Assembly: GCA_019137255.1 (NCBI GenBank)
Contig: WPDH01000100.1
Location: forward strand, 1-64,000
DNA from: Corinectria fuckeliana
Taxonomy: Eukaryota > Ascomycota > Sordariomycetes > Hypocreales > Nectriaceae
Direction of reading: 5' to 3'
Length of the DNA: 64,000 nucleotides
Shown: piece after piece, positions 32,960 to 45,487 of the stretch
How the letters are laid out: each line of letters opens with the position of its first letter
Numbering within the stretch: position 1 is the first letter of the stretch
Notes under the pieces: generated by a model
Database searches by the model: none
Told to the model about the DNA's origin: nothing
What the model saw: the letters and a program-made list of their open reading frames with translations, nothing else
Made by a program: the position numbers and the translations under genes

Positions 32960-35900
32960 GATGAAAGAAAGGAGGGCGAAAAGAGCGACGGCGGACGACT
33001 CGTGACTGACCGACTCCGTGCTCTGCGGCGCGGTGCTGGTCCTGGTAGCTGGGCTGGCTGGTGCTGAGCTGAGGGGCAGGGGTGGACAAAAATGCGGCGA
33101 CGTCTTGGGTCAATGCTTCGTTGGAGTCGCAACAGGGTCAAAGAACAATTACGGGCGGATGAGCAGAGGGTTTATACTGATGAGAAACGCGATGCGGCGC
33201 TGGTAAACGTCGTCAGGGCTCGTGAAAATGGGTGACAAGGAGGGAGATGCGGAAGGGTGAGAGAGAAGAGCGACGAAGACGGCCGAGGAGGAACGGGCTC
33301 AGATGAGAGCGACCAAGAAGACGTTGAAAGACTGCGTCGGCTTCGGTCTGGTCAAGGGACTGGGCGGACTGGGCGGGCTGGGCGGACTGGGCGGGCTGGG
33401 CGGGCGGGGCGGACAAGGGACGGACTAGTTGGAGACACCGTCGAGGTACCCGGCTGGTGTGCCCAGGCGGCCCAGGTACCTGGGCTACGTCGACGACTCG
33501 TCGTACTGTTCGAGGCGGCCGGTGGGCGGTCACAAGTGCATCCCCGGGGCATCACTGGGCGCATCCACGACGGGGAAAGGCACTGGTAGGTCTCACCACC
33601 CCACTGCCCCAGCTACCTGACGGCCCAGGTACTGTGTCCAGCGGCGAGCCTCCTGCTTCGTATGACGAGGTACAGTCGCCACCCCGTTTCCTCTAGTACC
33701 TCTAGTACCTCTAGGCCTACTAGCTTGCGAGGACGGTACCGCCACAAGCACCGGCCGTCCCAGCTGTTTCCCCCCCGGGGTCCGCCAAACAAGGGCGCCA
33801 GGCAAGGCAAGGCAAGGGAACATCAAAGCAAACGGCCACAACTAACTAACTAACTACCGGTGTGGTCTCTTTCCCTGCCCTGTGGGTGTGCGGTTTCGCA
33901 TGTCGTGGGACACCGGGACCGCGGACGGCGGATACTAGTTACCGGGCGAGCACGCGGGAGAGCACCAGTCAAGGCACCATCGACTGTCACCAGGGACAGG
34001 ACGAATAGGTGCGGATCCCCCAGTCCAGAGTTTCTCATTCATGACAATGAGTTTCCGCAGAGGTCAAAGAGTCATACAAGTCGACGACGGAAGACGGGAA
34101 ACAAGGAGAGCTCCAATATTATGCGTCTACACTAAGAATTCGACACAGCAGGAACCCAGGCTTCGGACAAGTACCGTCCGTACCATCCGTACTCCGTACC
34201 ATCCGCAAGAACGAATGCCTACCGTGGTTCTCCATACCGTAGCACGGCCAGAGGTCTCTAATAAATATCGGCTATTATTGAATGCGTGGTACGCTATCCT
34301 AGTCCCCTAAACTGGAACTTCTTCCCTGTGAGCAAGAACACCAGCTACCGACTCACCAGCTCCAGAGTCTGGCGATGGGTTATTTCTGTCAACGCCGCAA
34401 AACTGGTGGGGGGTTTGCTTTCGGTTGTGGGATGGTCCCTGGTAGTGGGGTTATCATTAACATGGGGGACGTCTTCGGTGGCATACGGTGCGGTACTTCA
34501 GTATTGTGTCACCTGCACTGTCTCTCAGTCGGGATAGCTGCCAGTTTACTATGCTGTGACTCAGAGCCCACAGTCTCGTAGCTTCGACTCGCACATGTTT
34601 CAAAACATTCCCGCCGCAGAAGGGAAGGATGGGTGGCTTGATTCTCGTCAAGGATTGCAAGCCGAGCATCGACAGGTGCCAGCGCTCGGGTGTCTCAACT
34701 TCCCCAGGTTCAACGTGATTCCAAGCCGTTCAGGGGAACCGGAAAGCGACCATGACAGTTGAGCATCGGGTACGGCATTTAGATTGGCATTTGTACGTAT
34801 TGCCGAGTTCCAAGTCTTCCATGTCTCCCTGTGCCATGTACGTGACGCTGCGTGCAGTGCAGTAGCAGCAGCACATACTCAACGAATGCATCACCGCCTG
34901 CACGCAGCTCGCAGCTCGCAGCTCGCAGCACGCACGACACTCAGGAGCAGCACGACCAAAAACAGGGCACGTCGAAAGTCCGACCTGGCAAACCCGTTTC
35001 TGCTGCAGCCCGCCAACAAGCCACCCGGGTTCCGAATCCGCGCTGCCCGGGATAGATAGCTCGCTACCTAGACAGACCCGCATGCTGCTTAGGTGCTGCT
35101 ACATTAGGTAGCCTACTGCTTCTAGGATCTTCCCGCCGTGATGTTCCTGCAGCCCCCTCTCACCGACACTTCTCGCAAAGCGTGGAACTCGGCGACAGCC
35201 TTCTCGCGCGGTCGACGCGGCTCTCCACTGATGGACCCGACGCAAATGGGCAACGGCCGAGAGTACGGTTGTTAGGCTCAGCCGCCTGTGGTCGTGATCA
35301 CTGTGGCGACATGGTGAACTGTCCTCCATCCAGTGCAACTGCGCTTATCGTCTTGGTCCATCCATCACACTCTCACTCCTCTTGCCCTTTCTGATTCTGA
35401 GAGGCCCAGATCCGCAGGGATGTTAGTGCTGCAGCCAGCTATGTACTGATATCCCCTAGTCGCAATGAGAAGTCGACTGTCTCGGGTTACACAAGCCCGA
35501 GCAGCAGCTCCTTGGACGTCAATTCTTGGATGCTGCCGCTTTGACAACAACGATGCCTTGGAATGCCAACCCACAGAATAGATACACTACCCCTTGTTCA
35601 CCTTCTTTACACACCGGCTCGGTCGCTACAGGAGTCCCAAGCAGCATCCCGAGCCCTCTTACACATACATGCGTTCACATGCCTCCATACTCCAATGGAT
35701 GCATCCTCTGAAACTGACGGGGGATGGCCCCTGGGACGAAAGCGACGCTCCCCCACGCAACAGCCCTTCCGCCTCCCACTCCTACAGAAGCAAACTACAT
35801 ACTGTGCATTCCACATCCCACACACATTCATCCGCCCGCATTCATCCCGCATCCCATGTCCGTAGGACGTGACAGTGCCATCGCCTCTACCAACGACTCC

Positions 35901-38009
35901 CCAGAGGCAAGACGAGACAACAACACTACTCAGAGACCAATTAACCAACAAACTCGGCCTGCTCCGTCGCCCAACACAAATGCTCTCCCACAAGTGCAGA
36001 TGCGTCTTTATCGCCCCAACCACCCAACACCCACGCACCCGCAGCACAAATCAGATCCTCACGAACAACGAAGCTGCAACAGCGACTATGGACACATGAT
36101 ACGAAGAAGAAGAAAAAGCTCTTCAAAGCATCCCACGTTCCCTCGCCTCTTTCTGGCCTCACCTCGCCTGGCCTCCCACGCCAACGGAGTTCCACGTCCA
36201 CGGCCCTCAACTATTCACCCCCCACACACACACACCGCATCTGCCATGTCCCAGATGCATCCGTGGACCCCTGTCTCCCGATCCCCCTCGCTCACACACG
36301 CCCCGTCCCTTCTCACGATGCCCGTGCAAGCCCAGCCCCAAATACCGGGCCCGGTTGTGAAATCGCAGATGGCGCATCTGTTAGTTGGGGGTTGCGTCTT
36401 GAACAGGAGATCCCTCGGCGGCTCTCGTTTCTGAGGCTTGTCTCCCGGTTACGCATGATGCCATGGTGCGCCTTTCTCGCGACGTCGACAAGACCGCCCT
36501 TGCAACTCCGGCACCACCTCTTCAACGCCGAGTCCGGGCTGGCTCTCCTCTCTCTAAGGCCATCCCATGGGGCATCTCTCCTGACGCCCAGGACAACCCA
36601 TAATGAGGCCCCTTGGATAACGTCCTGGCCAAGCTTGCCACCTTCGAATCGGTGAGGCCTCTACGACCCGTGCCCGTATGCCTCGCCTCGTCAGGTGATG
36701 CCGGCATCGCCCCAGCCTCCATCGCCCATTCTCTCTCACCTCCTCGTCCCTCTCGTGTCTGCGTCCCCCGAGCCCAATCCCGTATTCCGTACGCGTGGAC
36801 CTCGCTCCCTGCGCGCCCATCTCAAGGTCTCCGTCTTTCCGGTCGATATCCCCCGGATGCACGTCCAAAGTAGGGGTATCAAGTTTACACGGGCCGTGAG
36901 CGGACATGGGGGCATGCGTCCCTGCCGGTCGGAGGCCGGAGACGTCAACTCCCTTTCATCCTCGCTGCTGCACACCGCTCAGCTCGCCGGCTCGTAATGT
37001 ACGTATGCAGTCTGAGCTGAGTCTTGTCTCTAGCTCCGGGGAATAGTAGAAGTTTCCAAGTTCCTTCTACAGTGGCATGATGCCCAAGCAGGTCATTAAG
37101 TATGTTAGGATGATGACGACTATGCATCAGATTTCACACAGTAGCTTGAAACCAACCCTCATTGTGAGATGCGGACGACTAGGGCCCATTCGCAGCTGGA
37201 GTCCACAGCTGGAGTCCACAGCAAAAGTCCTCAAGCAACCCAACTATCTCAAGTCTTGGCTCAAAATCCGACGATCTGAAAATGTCCGCCTCTCCTGTCG
37301 ATCTACGGCTAGTTGCCCCGTAGCCGTCGTAAAATTAGCACAGACCCGAAAGCTCACCACGATTGACAACCGCAATCGCAACCGCAACTCAACCCACTCG
37401 AGCGAGGATCGCCCCGCGTCTTGCCCGTCTCCACTCGCCATGTGCCCCCTCATCCGCTTTGCCTTGCGCTGCCGGGGGAGCCGAGAGCAAAAGCTACGCG
37501 CCCAGACCCGGTAGATAGCGGTTCGGGCAGCGGCTTGAGAACGGTCGTGTCGTTGAACTAGAGTCTACCGAGACCGGACGAGCAAACGCACGCCGGACGT
37601 GGGAGGGGCAAGCCTCAGTGACACTCACCCATCAAGCAAAAGCACAAAACCAACATTGAGCACCGTAGCACTGGACTCCTAGCCTCGAGCTCAACAAGTT
37701 CTGCAGTTGGGAACTCTCACACAACCTGACGCTCTGTAACTCTGTGGCTACAACCTGCCGTGTCGCACGCAGTAACATTGCGACTGTGTCGTTGCAGTTA
37801 GGCTTTAACATCTAGCGGCGTCCGGCCATGCAGTGAGATTATGTGTGGTTGTGTTGCCGATGTCGTAGAACCCCAGAGTCTGCGTGTGCTACCGGGTTGT
37901 CCCCCGCGGGAACGCGAGGAAGGAAAGCAGCAACTTGCATGAAGATGTTACAGCGTTTTGTGTCAGCTATACTAAACTATGATCAATAGTGATTTAACCT
38001 CCTTGTTGA
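32960..38009. other. 5-kb gene-poor region with short tandem repeats
   Basis: No gene is supported. I see several short repeats: GGCAA units near 33801-33820, ACTA units near 33840-33856, a twice-repeated CTCTAGTAC near 33691-33710, a 7-bp CAGCTCG repeat near 34906-34930, and a 15-bp tandem duplication (cagctggagtccaca) near 37195-37224. The open frame at 35724-36434 is a Pro/His/Ser low-complexity translation of C-rich DNA and is not convincing. Confidence 0.6.
33358..33419. repeat. GC-rich tandem repeat, 9/18-bp period
   Basis: Alternating units GGGCGGACT and GGGCGGGCT are repeated about six times, so the higher-order period is 18 bp. It lies about 400 bp upstream of the 32959 start codon, in the promoter side of that gene. 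Confidence 0.85.
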
Positions 38010-38617
38010 GAACGGTCGGTAGCTGCAACGGACCTTAATCCTAAGGAGGCATTAGATGACAGGTGGAGTCTGCGAAGAGCACTACATACTGTCAAAAAGA
38101 CTGTGCACAGTATTATATCGACTCCAAAGTACCGAGTACGATTCGAAGCTCTCAATTCCTGTCTAGAAGCGTGTAAGGGGGAAGTTGAAGGGGGCGATAT
38201 CTCAACGACATCTCTTTCCAATACGGATTTCGTCCTCGCTCTAGGGTAGCTCGGTTTCGTAGGGCCAAATGGTGGCAGAACTACACGCGAGCGTGTCGCC
38301 ATCGAGGCAGTAATTTAAGGCAGTAATTGAGCTAGGGTTAGCTTGAACTGCAATGTAAATCTAGAATGTTTGATTCATAGCTTGTCGTAGACTTGTATTC
38401 TCTCAAGGATGGGCCGTTGGCGTCGAGCAGTGCTCTCTTTCCTCGCCCGACTAAGGCCTGGCGAAACTTCCATAGAGCCCCTGCGACCATAAATGCGAAG
38501 AGAGAACAAGAGAAACATTTGGCTTCGATTGAACGAATAATGAAGAATAAACCACCTGTGACTCTACGTGGTATCATCGAGAGTCTCAAAGACCCAGCCA
38601 TTCAATTGTTGTGGTAA
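38010..38617 (+). pseudogene. unassigned coding remnant with an internal stop
   Basis: From 38010 to 38246 the plus strand is open for 79 codons with a protein-like amphipathic pattern (LRRALHTVKKTVHSII, then YRVRFEALNSCLEACKG). It meets a TAG at 38247-38249 and continues in the same frame for 22 further plausible codons (LGFVGPNGG...) to a TAA. A separate open piece (38393-38617) begins with an ATG and ends with PPVTLRGIIESLKDPAIQ. The minus strand is also open at 37994-38302, but its translation looks less natural. No domain recognised; probably a decayed gene. Confidence 0.3.
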
Positions 38618-39217
38618 GATCAACCAACTTGACTCAACTCCGGCATACAGAACTTTACAAGCACGTAGATACGATGAAGCAACTCGTTTAGTATAGTTTC
38701 GACTGTCAAGTTCACTTTGGATCATGTATGTGCCCATCTCATCTTCTGTTCCTTGCGTATCGAGCTTCGCTCTCGCAAACCGATCAGATGACGGAAACAC
38801 CCTCGCCCACCATCCTTAGACCATCTCACGATCGAAGAGTCCTAAGACGGGTCTTGGCAGCGGGACCCAACCGTAAGGTTCGTGCGGGGGGGATGAAGCT
38901 TGAATAGCTGCCCGTGACTAGGTGGGCGGGTCGGCAAACGGATAGGGGAACTATACGCGGCAGACGGAAAGGGGAAGAATATGCGGCCATTGCAGGTACC
39001 GTGGACCCTTGGGAATGCGATGGGGACCCCGAGAGTGATTTCGAAGTTACGGAAAGAGACTCCAAGTCAACTCTGGGCAAACCGTTCAGCGCGACTGATC
39101 TCGCGGCTTTGCAAAAGCAACATCTTAGCTAGCTCGGCATTTTGTAATCTCGCGAAAGATCATGCGGTTGTCGTGTTGCGAATTAACTCCCCTGTCTATG
39201 CTGAAGACGTACAAAAG
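38618..39217. other. intergenic, no supported gene
   Basis: Short open frames only, for example 38914-39132, without start or splice support. Confidence 0.5.
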
Positions 39218-39353
39218 TGACGACCGAAAGGCATTTGGGGGTCAATTTTACTTATTAATTAATAAATGGCAAAATGACGACCGAAATACATTCGGTCGTC
39301 ATTTCACTTCCTATTCCACCTAGTCAACCGTGAACCATGGGAAAATGACGACG
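39218..39353. promoter_or_regulatory. cluster of TGACGACCGAA motifs including a 14-bp perfect palindrome
   Basis: TGACGACCGAA occurs at 39218-39228 and 39275-39285, and inverted at 39291-39301. A partial copy (AAAATGACGACG) lies at 39342-39353. The middle two form a perfect inverted repeat with 14-bp arms (39272-39285 and 39291-39304) around a 5-bp spacer. The half-sites give a CCG-N9-CGG arrangement, a spacing class compatible with dimeric zinc-cluster regulators. The cluster sits about 450-580 bp upstream of the DHA2 transporter start codon. A small foldback element is the alternative reading. Confidence 0.5.
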
Positions 39354-39799
39354 CTGACAGTTCATTTCACCGTCTCGAACGTTCATGACGCCCTCGAGCA
39401 GCATAGGATTAGAAATCAATATAGCAGCCCCCCCCACAACAGAACATACCCAGGGACTTGTCACTATATAGGGAACTGCTCGTCCGGCTTTCTGGCTCGC
39501 TGCCGAACTCACTGCTGCATCGACTCGCATTCAGGCAGTTATTCTCTTGTCATTGTAGATGCCGCTATCCCCAAAGAAGCATCACCGACACCCTCCCGAT
39601 CCACCGCCGCTTGGACCATTTGGGAAGCCCAGGCGCATGTTTCGGGGGGCATCTCCGAGCGACTCGTAAGAAGCGGCTGTTGGGTTCCGCCGAGTAGGGC
39701 TCTACATAGAAGCGCTTGTTCCCCGCGGGTCCTGGGATTGCTTCATCTCGAGGTTGAGTAACCTCTAGTTATCTTGTCTTGTCTTGTCTTTTGGATATA

Positions 39800-41502
39800 A
39801 TGGCAGCCCACGACGAAGAACATGCTGCCGGCGTCGGAGCCGGCGCCGGACCCGAGGCCGTGCCCGACGTCGAAGTTTTGGGCCGCCAAAGACCGGCGAC
39901 TTTCGCCTCGCTATGGGCTGAAGTCGGCTTCGGCGTTGCCCTATTGGGTTCCATGCTGCTAGCAGTAAGTCGACTGTCCTTAAACCTACGAGACCTTCAG
40001 GGGACCTTGCATCCTTACACGGACATGGAACTAACCCGCACTCGCAGGAATTCTTCGTTAGTGGCTTCCACATCATCCTCCCGCCCATTGCCGTCGCACT
40101 CGACATCCCGGAGGCCTCGCAGACATGGCCAGCCAGCGTCTTCTCCCTCATCACGGGGTCCTTCCTTCTGCCCATGGGCCGCATTGGCGACAAGTACGGC
40201 GGCTACGTGCTCTTCAACGCCGGGCTGTTGTGGTTCTTCGCGTGGTGTCTCATCGCCGGCTTCAGCCAGAACTACATGATGCTCATCATGTGCCGTGCCA
40301 TGCAGGGTTTCGGGCCCGCCGCCTACCTCCCCGGAGGCGTCATGCTGCTGGGAAAGATATACCGCCCGGGACCTCGCAAGAATGCCATCTTTGGGCTGTA
40401 CGGCGCCTTTGCGCCGCTGGGCTTCTTCTTGGGCATCCTGGTGGGCGGCCTCTCCGCCCAGTATCTGAACTGGCGCTGGTACTTTTGGATCGGGGCCATC
40501 GCAGTCGGCGTCGTATCTGCTGCATCTCTGCTATGCATCCCGTTCGACTACCACGACAAGAGAGTTGCGGTGAATATGGACTGGTGGGGATTTGCAACCA
40601 TTGCCCCAGGGCTGCTACTCGTCGTATATGCCATCACGGATAGCTCGCACGCCCCGAGCGGCTGGAAGACGCCGTATATCATTGTGACGTTGATCCTTGG
40701 CGTCGGATTCCTCGTTGGCGCGTGGTACGTCGAGACGCGGGTTGCCAGCAACCCTCTGTTACCAGCAGACCTGTTCTCGCCGCGATACATGACGCGATTG
40801 ATGGTGGCGCTGTTCATGGGGTACGGCGTGTTCGGGCTGTTCCTCTTCTACTCGACCTTCTACATTGAGCTCGTGTTGGAGCAGTCGGCGTTGACCACGG
40901 CCGTGTGGTACACCCCGATGTTCGCGGGCGGCCTCATCATCGCCACCGTCGGCGGCTTCACGCTGCACCTCCTGCCGGGGCGGCTGCTGCTTGTCATCTC
41001 GGCGGTGGCCAACCTCATGTGCACGCTGCTGTTCGCCATCATGCCGGAGAACCCCAGCTACTGGGCGTACGTGTTCCCGTCGATGGTGTGCGCGACCATG
41101 GGCATCGACATCACTTACACGGTGAGCAACGTCTTCATCACGACGAACCTACCCAACCACCTGCAGGGCCTCGCGGGGGCCATGATCAACAGCGTGCTGT
41201 TCCTGGGCATCTGCTTCTGGCTGGGCATGGCCGACATCGCGGTGGGGGAAACGAGCCATCTAGGCCAGCGGAAGAGCTACAAGGTCGCCTTTTGGCTGTC
41301 GGTGGGCGTGGCAGCGGTGCCGTTGCTGCTGCTGCCTTTCGTTAGGATTGGATCCGCTAAGAGCGACCTCACTGTGGAGGAGCGGCAGCGGCTTGCGGCT
41401 GAGACACAACAGTCCACCGAGGAGACAGCAGGGGCAGCTGAGACCGCACAGATTGCAGAGACGGTCGAGTCGGGGCGGCAGCGAGAAGCCGAGAAGCGAT
41501 GA
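39800..41502 (+). CDS. MFS transporter, DHA2-like (drug:H+ antiporter, ATR1-type)
   Basis: Two exons: 39800-39964 and 40048-41502, with an 83-nt intron (gtaagt...actaac...cgcag), giving 539 residues. The start is the ATG in ggatataATGGCAGCC. The N-terminus is cytosolic and acidic. The MFS motif A equivalent is MGRIGDKYGG after the second span, followed by RAMQGFGPAAYLPGG. A glycine-rich segment (APLGFFLGILVGGL) takes the place of antiporter motif C. The number of hydrophobic segments fits the 14-span DHA2 architecture, and the sequence resembles aminotriazole-resistance-type exporters. It would expel small toxic compounds at the plasma membrane. The C-terminal tail is Glu/Ala-rich. No biosynthetic genes adjoin it. 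A motif cluster 450 bp upstream may be its operator. Confidence 0.88.
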
Positions 41503-44500
41503 TGGACCGACGAACACGGTAGTTGGACCTGCATCAGTACGGAATATGACAGTAATTGAGCAAGGAGCAAGGAGCAAGGGTTAGAGGGATTTGAACAGCG
41601 CATCTACAGTACATAGTGCTTGATAACCAAACATTACTCATACATCTACTACAAATATAATGCCACTTAATGAGCTGGATGATGCATCGGGTACAATGAA
41701 ATTCTGTGTGCCCTTGCCCTGAGATGCATGCAGGCACTTTATAATGGGGAATCTACTTGGGACAGACCGAAGATATCGTTGAGACTACGAGGTTACATCG
41801 CTCGGTAGAGCACAGGCCGCGAGATGGGAGCTTGGGAAAAGCATATCAAGACTCAGGGCAAGCTTCGGGGGCACAGACACCGGGGAATGCAAGCCGTCAC
41901 GCCGTGTATCAAACTGATGGGTAGTCTCTCCTACGGACTACCGCAACAGGGATACAGATAACCCCGTCCGCGATCCGACGTGATAACAAAAACCTCGGGA
42001 GAAAAGCCAGACATTTTCCAGGCCGCAGACCATACTAGCTAGGATCAGGATTGCAAAAAGCTTGAGACGAGGAAGGGAAAAAAAAAAAAAAAGGAAAAAA
42101 GGAAAAACAGAACTCGGACATGCTGCCTGCATGAGATTATGTACGACCGGTTTCTTTCTTTTTGGTTCTCGGGCTGTTCATTGAAGGATTTGTGCCTGGA
42201 CATGGGTCAGGCTTCCTGCCCGGGGGGAGATGAAGGACAACGTGGCGACGGTGCGTTACGGTTGGGGCGTGCCACGGTGTAATAATGGTGCCCTAGGCCA
42301 TAGGGGACGAGATAAGTAGGCAAATCAGGGCCAATGGGTTTGGAGCGGGAGAGTGATGAGGTGCATCGTGGCGGACCGGGGTGGGTTGTGGTTGTTCGTG
42401 TTGGCTAACGATGTTGGCTGTTCAATGTTGACGTGGGATTACCAGGTGAGAACGAGTGTCGGGAGTTTGACGTTGCATCTTCTCTATCCAGATTGCACTG
42501 AAGGATGTTACAGTAGCTGAGCTGGATACAACAGACTCACCTCTAGACTCGAGGCGGAGCAGTAGTAGCAAGTAACTAGCACGAGAACTGGTTCAGCCCA
42601 GCCCAGTACAAGCACATACGCACTCGAACGAACGAACTGGCTGTACGCCCAGTAAGGCTACTAGGGTAGAGACGGCGCAAGATCACTTGTCTTGCGTCGA
42701 CGAGATCAAGGCAAAGCGCACATGTAGTAGGTCATGTAGGCGTCATCGTCAATTCTTTGCTGGGCAGAGACCTATGAGAATCCCCGACTGAGTCGACTGA
42801 CAGGGGCCTAAAACTTGGAAAATGGGGCGGCGGGCCTAGGTTGAGTCGGGAATAGCTGGGCGCAGCCTGCCTCCACCCACAGGAAGAGTCCTGGTACTGT
42901 ACGAATAACTTAGTGCATAGATTAGCACCTAGGTAGCGGGCGGTCTTTGCGGGAGGATATGCCGGTATCTGGGGTCAAGATGGAAGATAAGAAGAAGAGC
43001 CGCGGGTGAGATAAGAGGGTGGCATTCGGGTGAGGCCTGAAATGAGCATGGTGATTGTGACGGTGATGGCGCTGGATGAGTGACACCAACAGCCCTCTAC
43101 AATGTACTTAATCTAGTAGGTATTAGCCAAAGAAGCTGGGGATATATCTGATACGAAAGAAAAAAAAGCTACACTTGAAACAGACGTCTGAATTTTCTTT
43201 CTTTCTTTCTTTTTTCCCCTTGCGTCACTTCTGAACCGTCTGGACGTGGACCCCCGTCGAGAACGACTGTTTCGTTTCCACAGGTCCGTCCACAGCCACA
43301 TCCATGAAGCCCATCAATCTGTGCCCGATGGCTGAGCTGTTTTCAAGTGGATTTTGGCGTGCTGTAGGATGCATGTGTGGACGGAAGTTGGGAAAGGACC
43401 TGCTTCTGCTACGTACTAGGTAGCAAGTGGGTAGATGAAGTGCCCGAGTGCTCGTTATTACCGTAGCTTGGCGGCCCCGCCTTGACTTGGCATCTGGGGC
43501 AAAAGCTACCTACCTACCTACCTATCTATCTACCTGGGGACTGCAAACAGCCTACTAGCCAGATATCTCACGATGGATGCACGTTCAAGTTCGTGAAATC
43601 AACAAGGAACTCACCGCGGCAACATCTAAACAAGTTTAGACTCAAGCTTCAGAGCTTATGCGCTGATGATGTAGCCACATGCGGCACGGCCATTACTCAT
43701 GTTGGAGCCTCTCCAGGCTAATAGTAATAGCAGTAATAGATATCGTGGATGGAGTTTACTACCTAGGTACGTACCTAGACCAATGTAGTGCAGCTGCATG
43801 CGGCCCGGCACTCGCACTGCCACCCACATGGAAAGTAGCGTCCCCTCCAAGTGTCCCTGGAACCACACTACTAGTAGGTACTTCGTTAGCACCGCGACTA
43901 CATGACTTGGCCATTGCCAGACACCGACGAATGGAGGAGGCGGTCACTTCCACGAGACCTCGACGAGTGACATCTTCGACGAGGAACTTGGCTCGTTCCG
44001 TGTGCTTTGGTTTTCAAGCGCGCCTTCCTCATCCCGGATTCGGTGTTTGGTTTTCGGTCTCGGATGGTCCATCCCGTCTTCCATCCTTCCTCCGTCGTTG
44101 CACCCCGGACGGCGCATAGGTTTCCAACTACACCTCGTCCAAGTGCGTACAACTTCCACCAGACATCCATTCGCCCAGAAGAACCCACGGCGCATCCTCC
44201 AACCGCTGGCTGGCTGGCCGACTGTCAAAACAAACACGCCTCGCCAATCTCAGCTTTGTCTCTCTCCCTGCTACTGTCGCCTCATTGTCTCGTCCACTCC
44301 GTGTCTGGGACCTTGCAGCTGTCGTCCTGCCCGCGCCGTGCGACTCGACCTGCGCTCCTCCAGTCCCCGTTTGCCTCGTCTCGTTGGCTGTATCACGCAC
44401 CAGTCGCCACTTTGGGGGAAATCACGTCCCTCTCCGGAGAGACCAGCTCGTCTGCTTGCACTCCGTGTCCATGCTTCGTGCGTACGAATAGGTATGTGCG

Positions 44501-45272
44501 TTTGCTGTTGTACAATAATTACAGTACATCCCTGGTCTCCGTCGTCTCGACTTCCAACCCGATCCTCCACATCCACTGCTATTTGGTGGGGGACTGTCTG
44601 GGGGGACCGCTTGTACCTGAACTGGCACTGACTGACACAGACCCTGACTGGACCACAGAAGCGAAACACCAGGATACCCGGTGCAACGGCCACTCGGCGC
44701 ATATCGACCTGGTCAAGCCAGCCCATCTAGTCTGTGCTGGCATTTGGTTTGAATTTTTTTTTTAAAACTTCAGCCTCCAGCCTTCTGTGGCCATTCCCTT
44801 TGTTTGTTTCTATGGGGATCCTTCCCGCCCGTTCCCGCTCGCCTATTTTCGCCCTACGCATCCCTCTTTGGCTTTCGAAGCGACTTTGACTTCGCATCCT
44901 GGGCGAGCATCGATATCTCTTCTCACCCACCCACCCATCCAACGGACCGGCAATCTTTCGACGTCCCTGTCTCTCCAATCTCACATCTCACTCGGCCTTC
45001 CTTCTGTCCCTTATCTACCTTCCCCAGCTTCCAGGCGCCACACGCGACCATCACTCGAGCATCCACCCGCCATTCACAGTTCACCATCCTCCCCCCACGA
45101 CGCTATCTCACCAACTACTGCTATCCAGCCACGCCCGCACCGCTCGCACCGCTCGCAGCACAACCAACACACCGACTCCAGCGTCATATCATGGGCTGCT
45201 GACCCGTGACCTTTGTGCACATCTCAAGCGCATCCTTTGTGGTTCTCGCCCCTCGCCTACTGTGTGATCTCC
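41503..45272. other. 3.8-kb intergenic region and long leader of the next gene
   Basis: No gene is supported. A poly-A run lies near 42080, and TACC/TATC tetranucleotide units near 43508-43535. From about 44000 the plus strand becomes C/T-rich; the open frames there (44002-44765, 44787-45209) are Pro/Ser/His translations of pyrimidine-rich promoter or leader DNA. Confidence 0.6.
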
Positions 45273-45347
45273 ATGTCTCGGCTCTGGCGAGACCAGCCGA
45301 GCTACGAATTCACTCGCCCTATCGTCCCCGGATACCCACCGAGCTGA
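45273..45347 (+). promoter_or_regulatory. possible upstream ORF (24 codons)
   Basis: An ATG at 45273 opens a 24-codon frame ending TGA at 45345-45347, 140 bases before the start codon of the long gene at 45488. If the transcript starts upstream, it would be a uORF that lowers downstream initiation. The transcription start is not visible. Confidence 0.3.
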
Positions 45348-45487
45348 AGGACCGGACCCTGAAGTAGCTCAAAGAACCCGCGCCGGACCAGAGGGCCAAA
45401 AAGAATTAATACAAAGGTGCATTCTTCACCTTTTCCCGTCAGCCAAGCATCAACCACAGCGCAGTGTGTGCGTTGTGGAAAGCAGAA

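Noticed and set aside
32096..33067. 323-codon plus-strand frame opposite the 681-residue gene
   Set aside because: Antisense shadow of a GC-rich coding region; the minus-strand frame is longer and has coherent motifs.
35724..36434. 236-codon Pro/His/Ser-rich frame
   Set aside because: Translation of C-rich low-complexity DNA; no domain, and neighbouring phases are open too.
44007..44765. 252-codon frame upstream of the long gene
   Set aside because: Lies in pyrimidine-rich leader or promoter DNA with overlapping frames; ends in a poly-T-derived Phe run.
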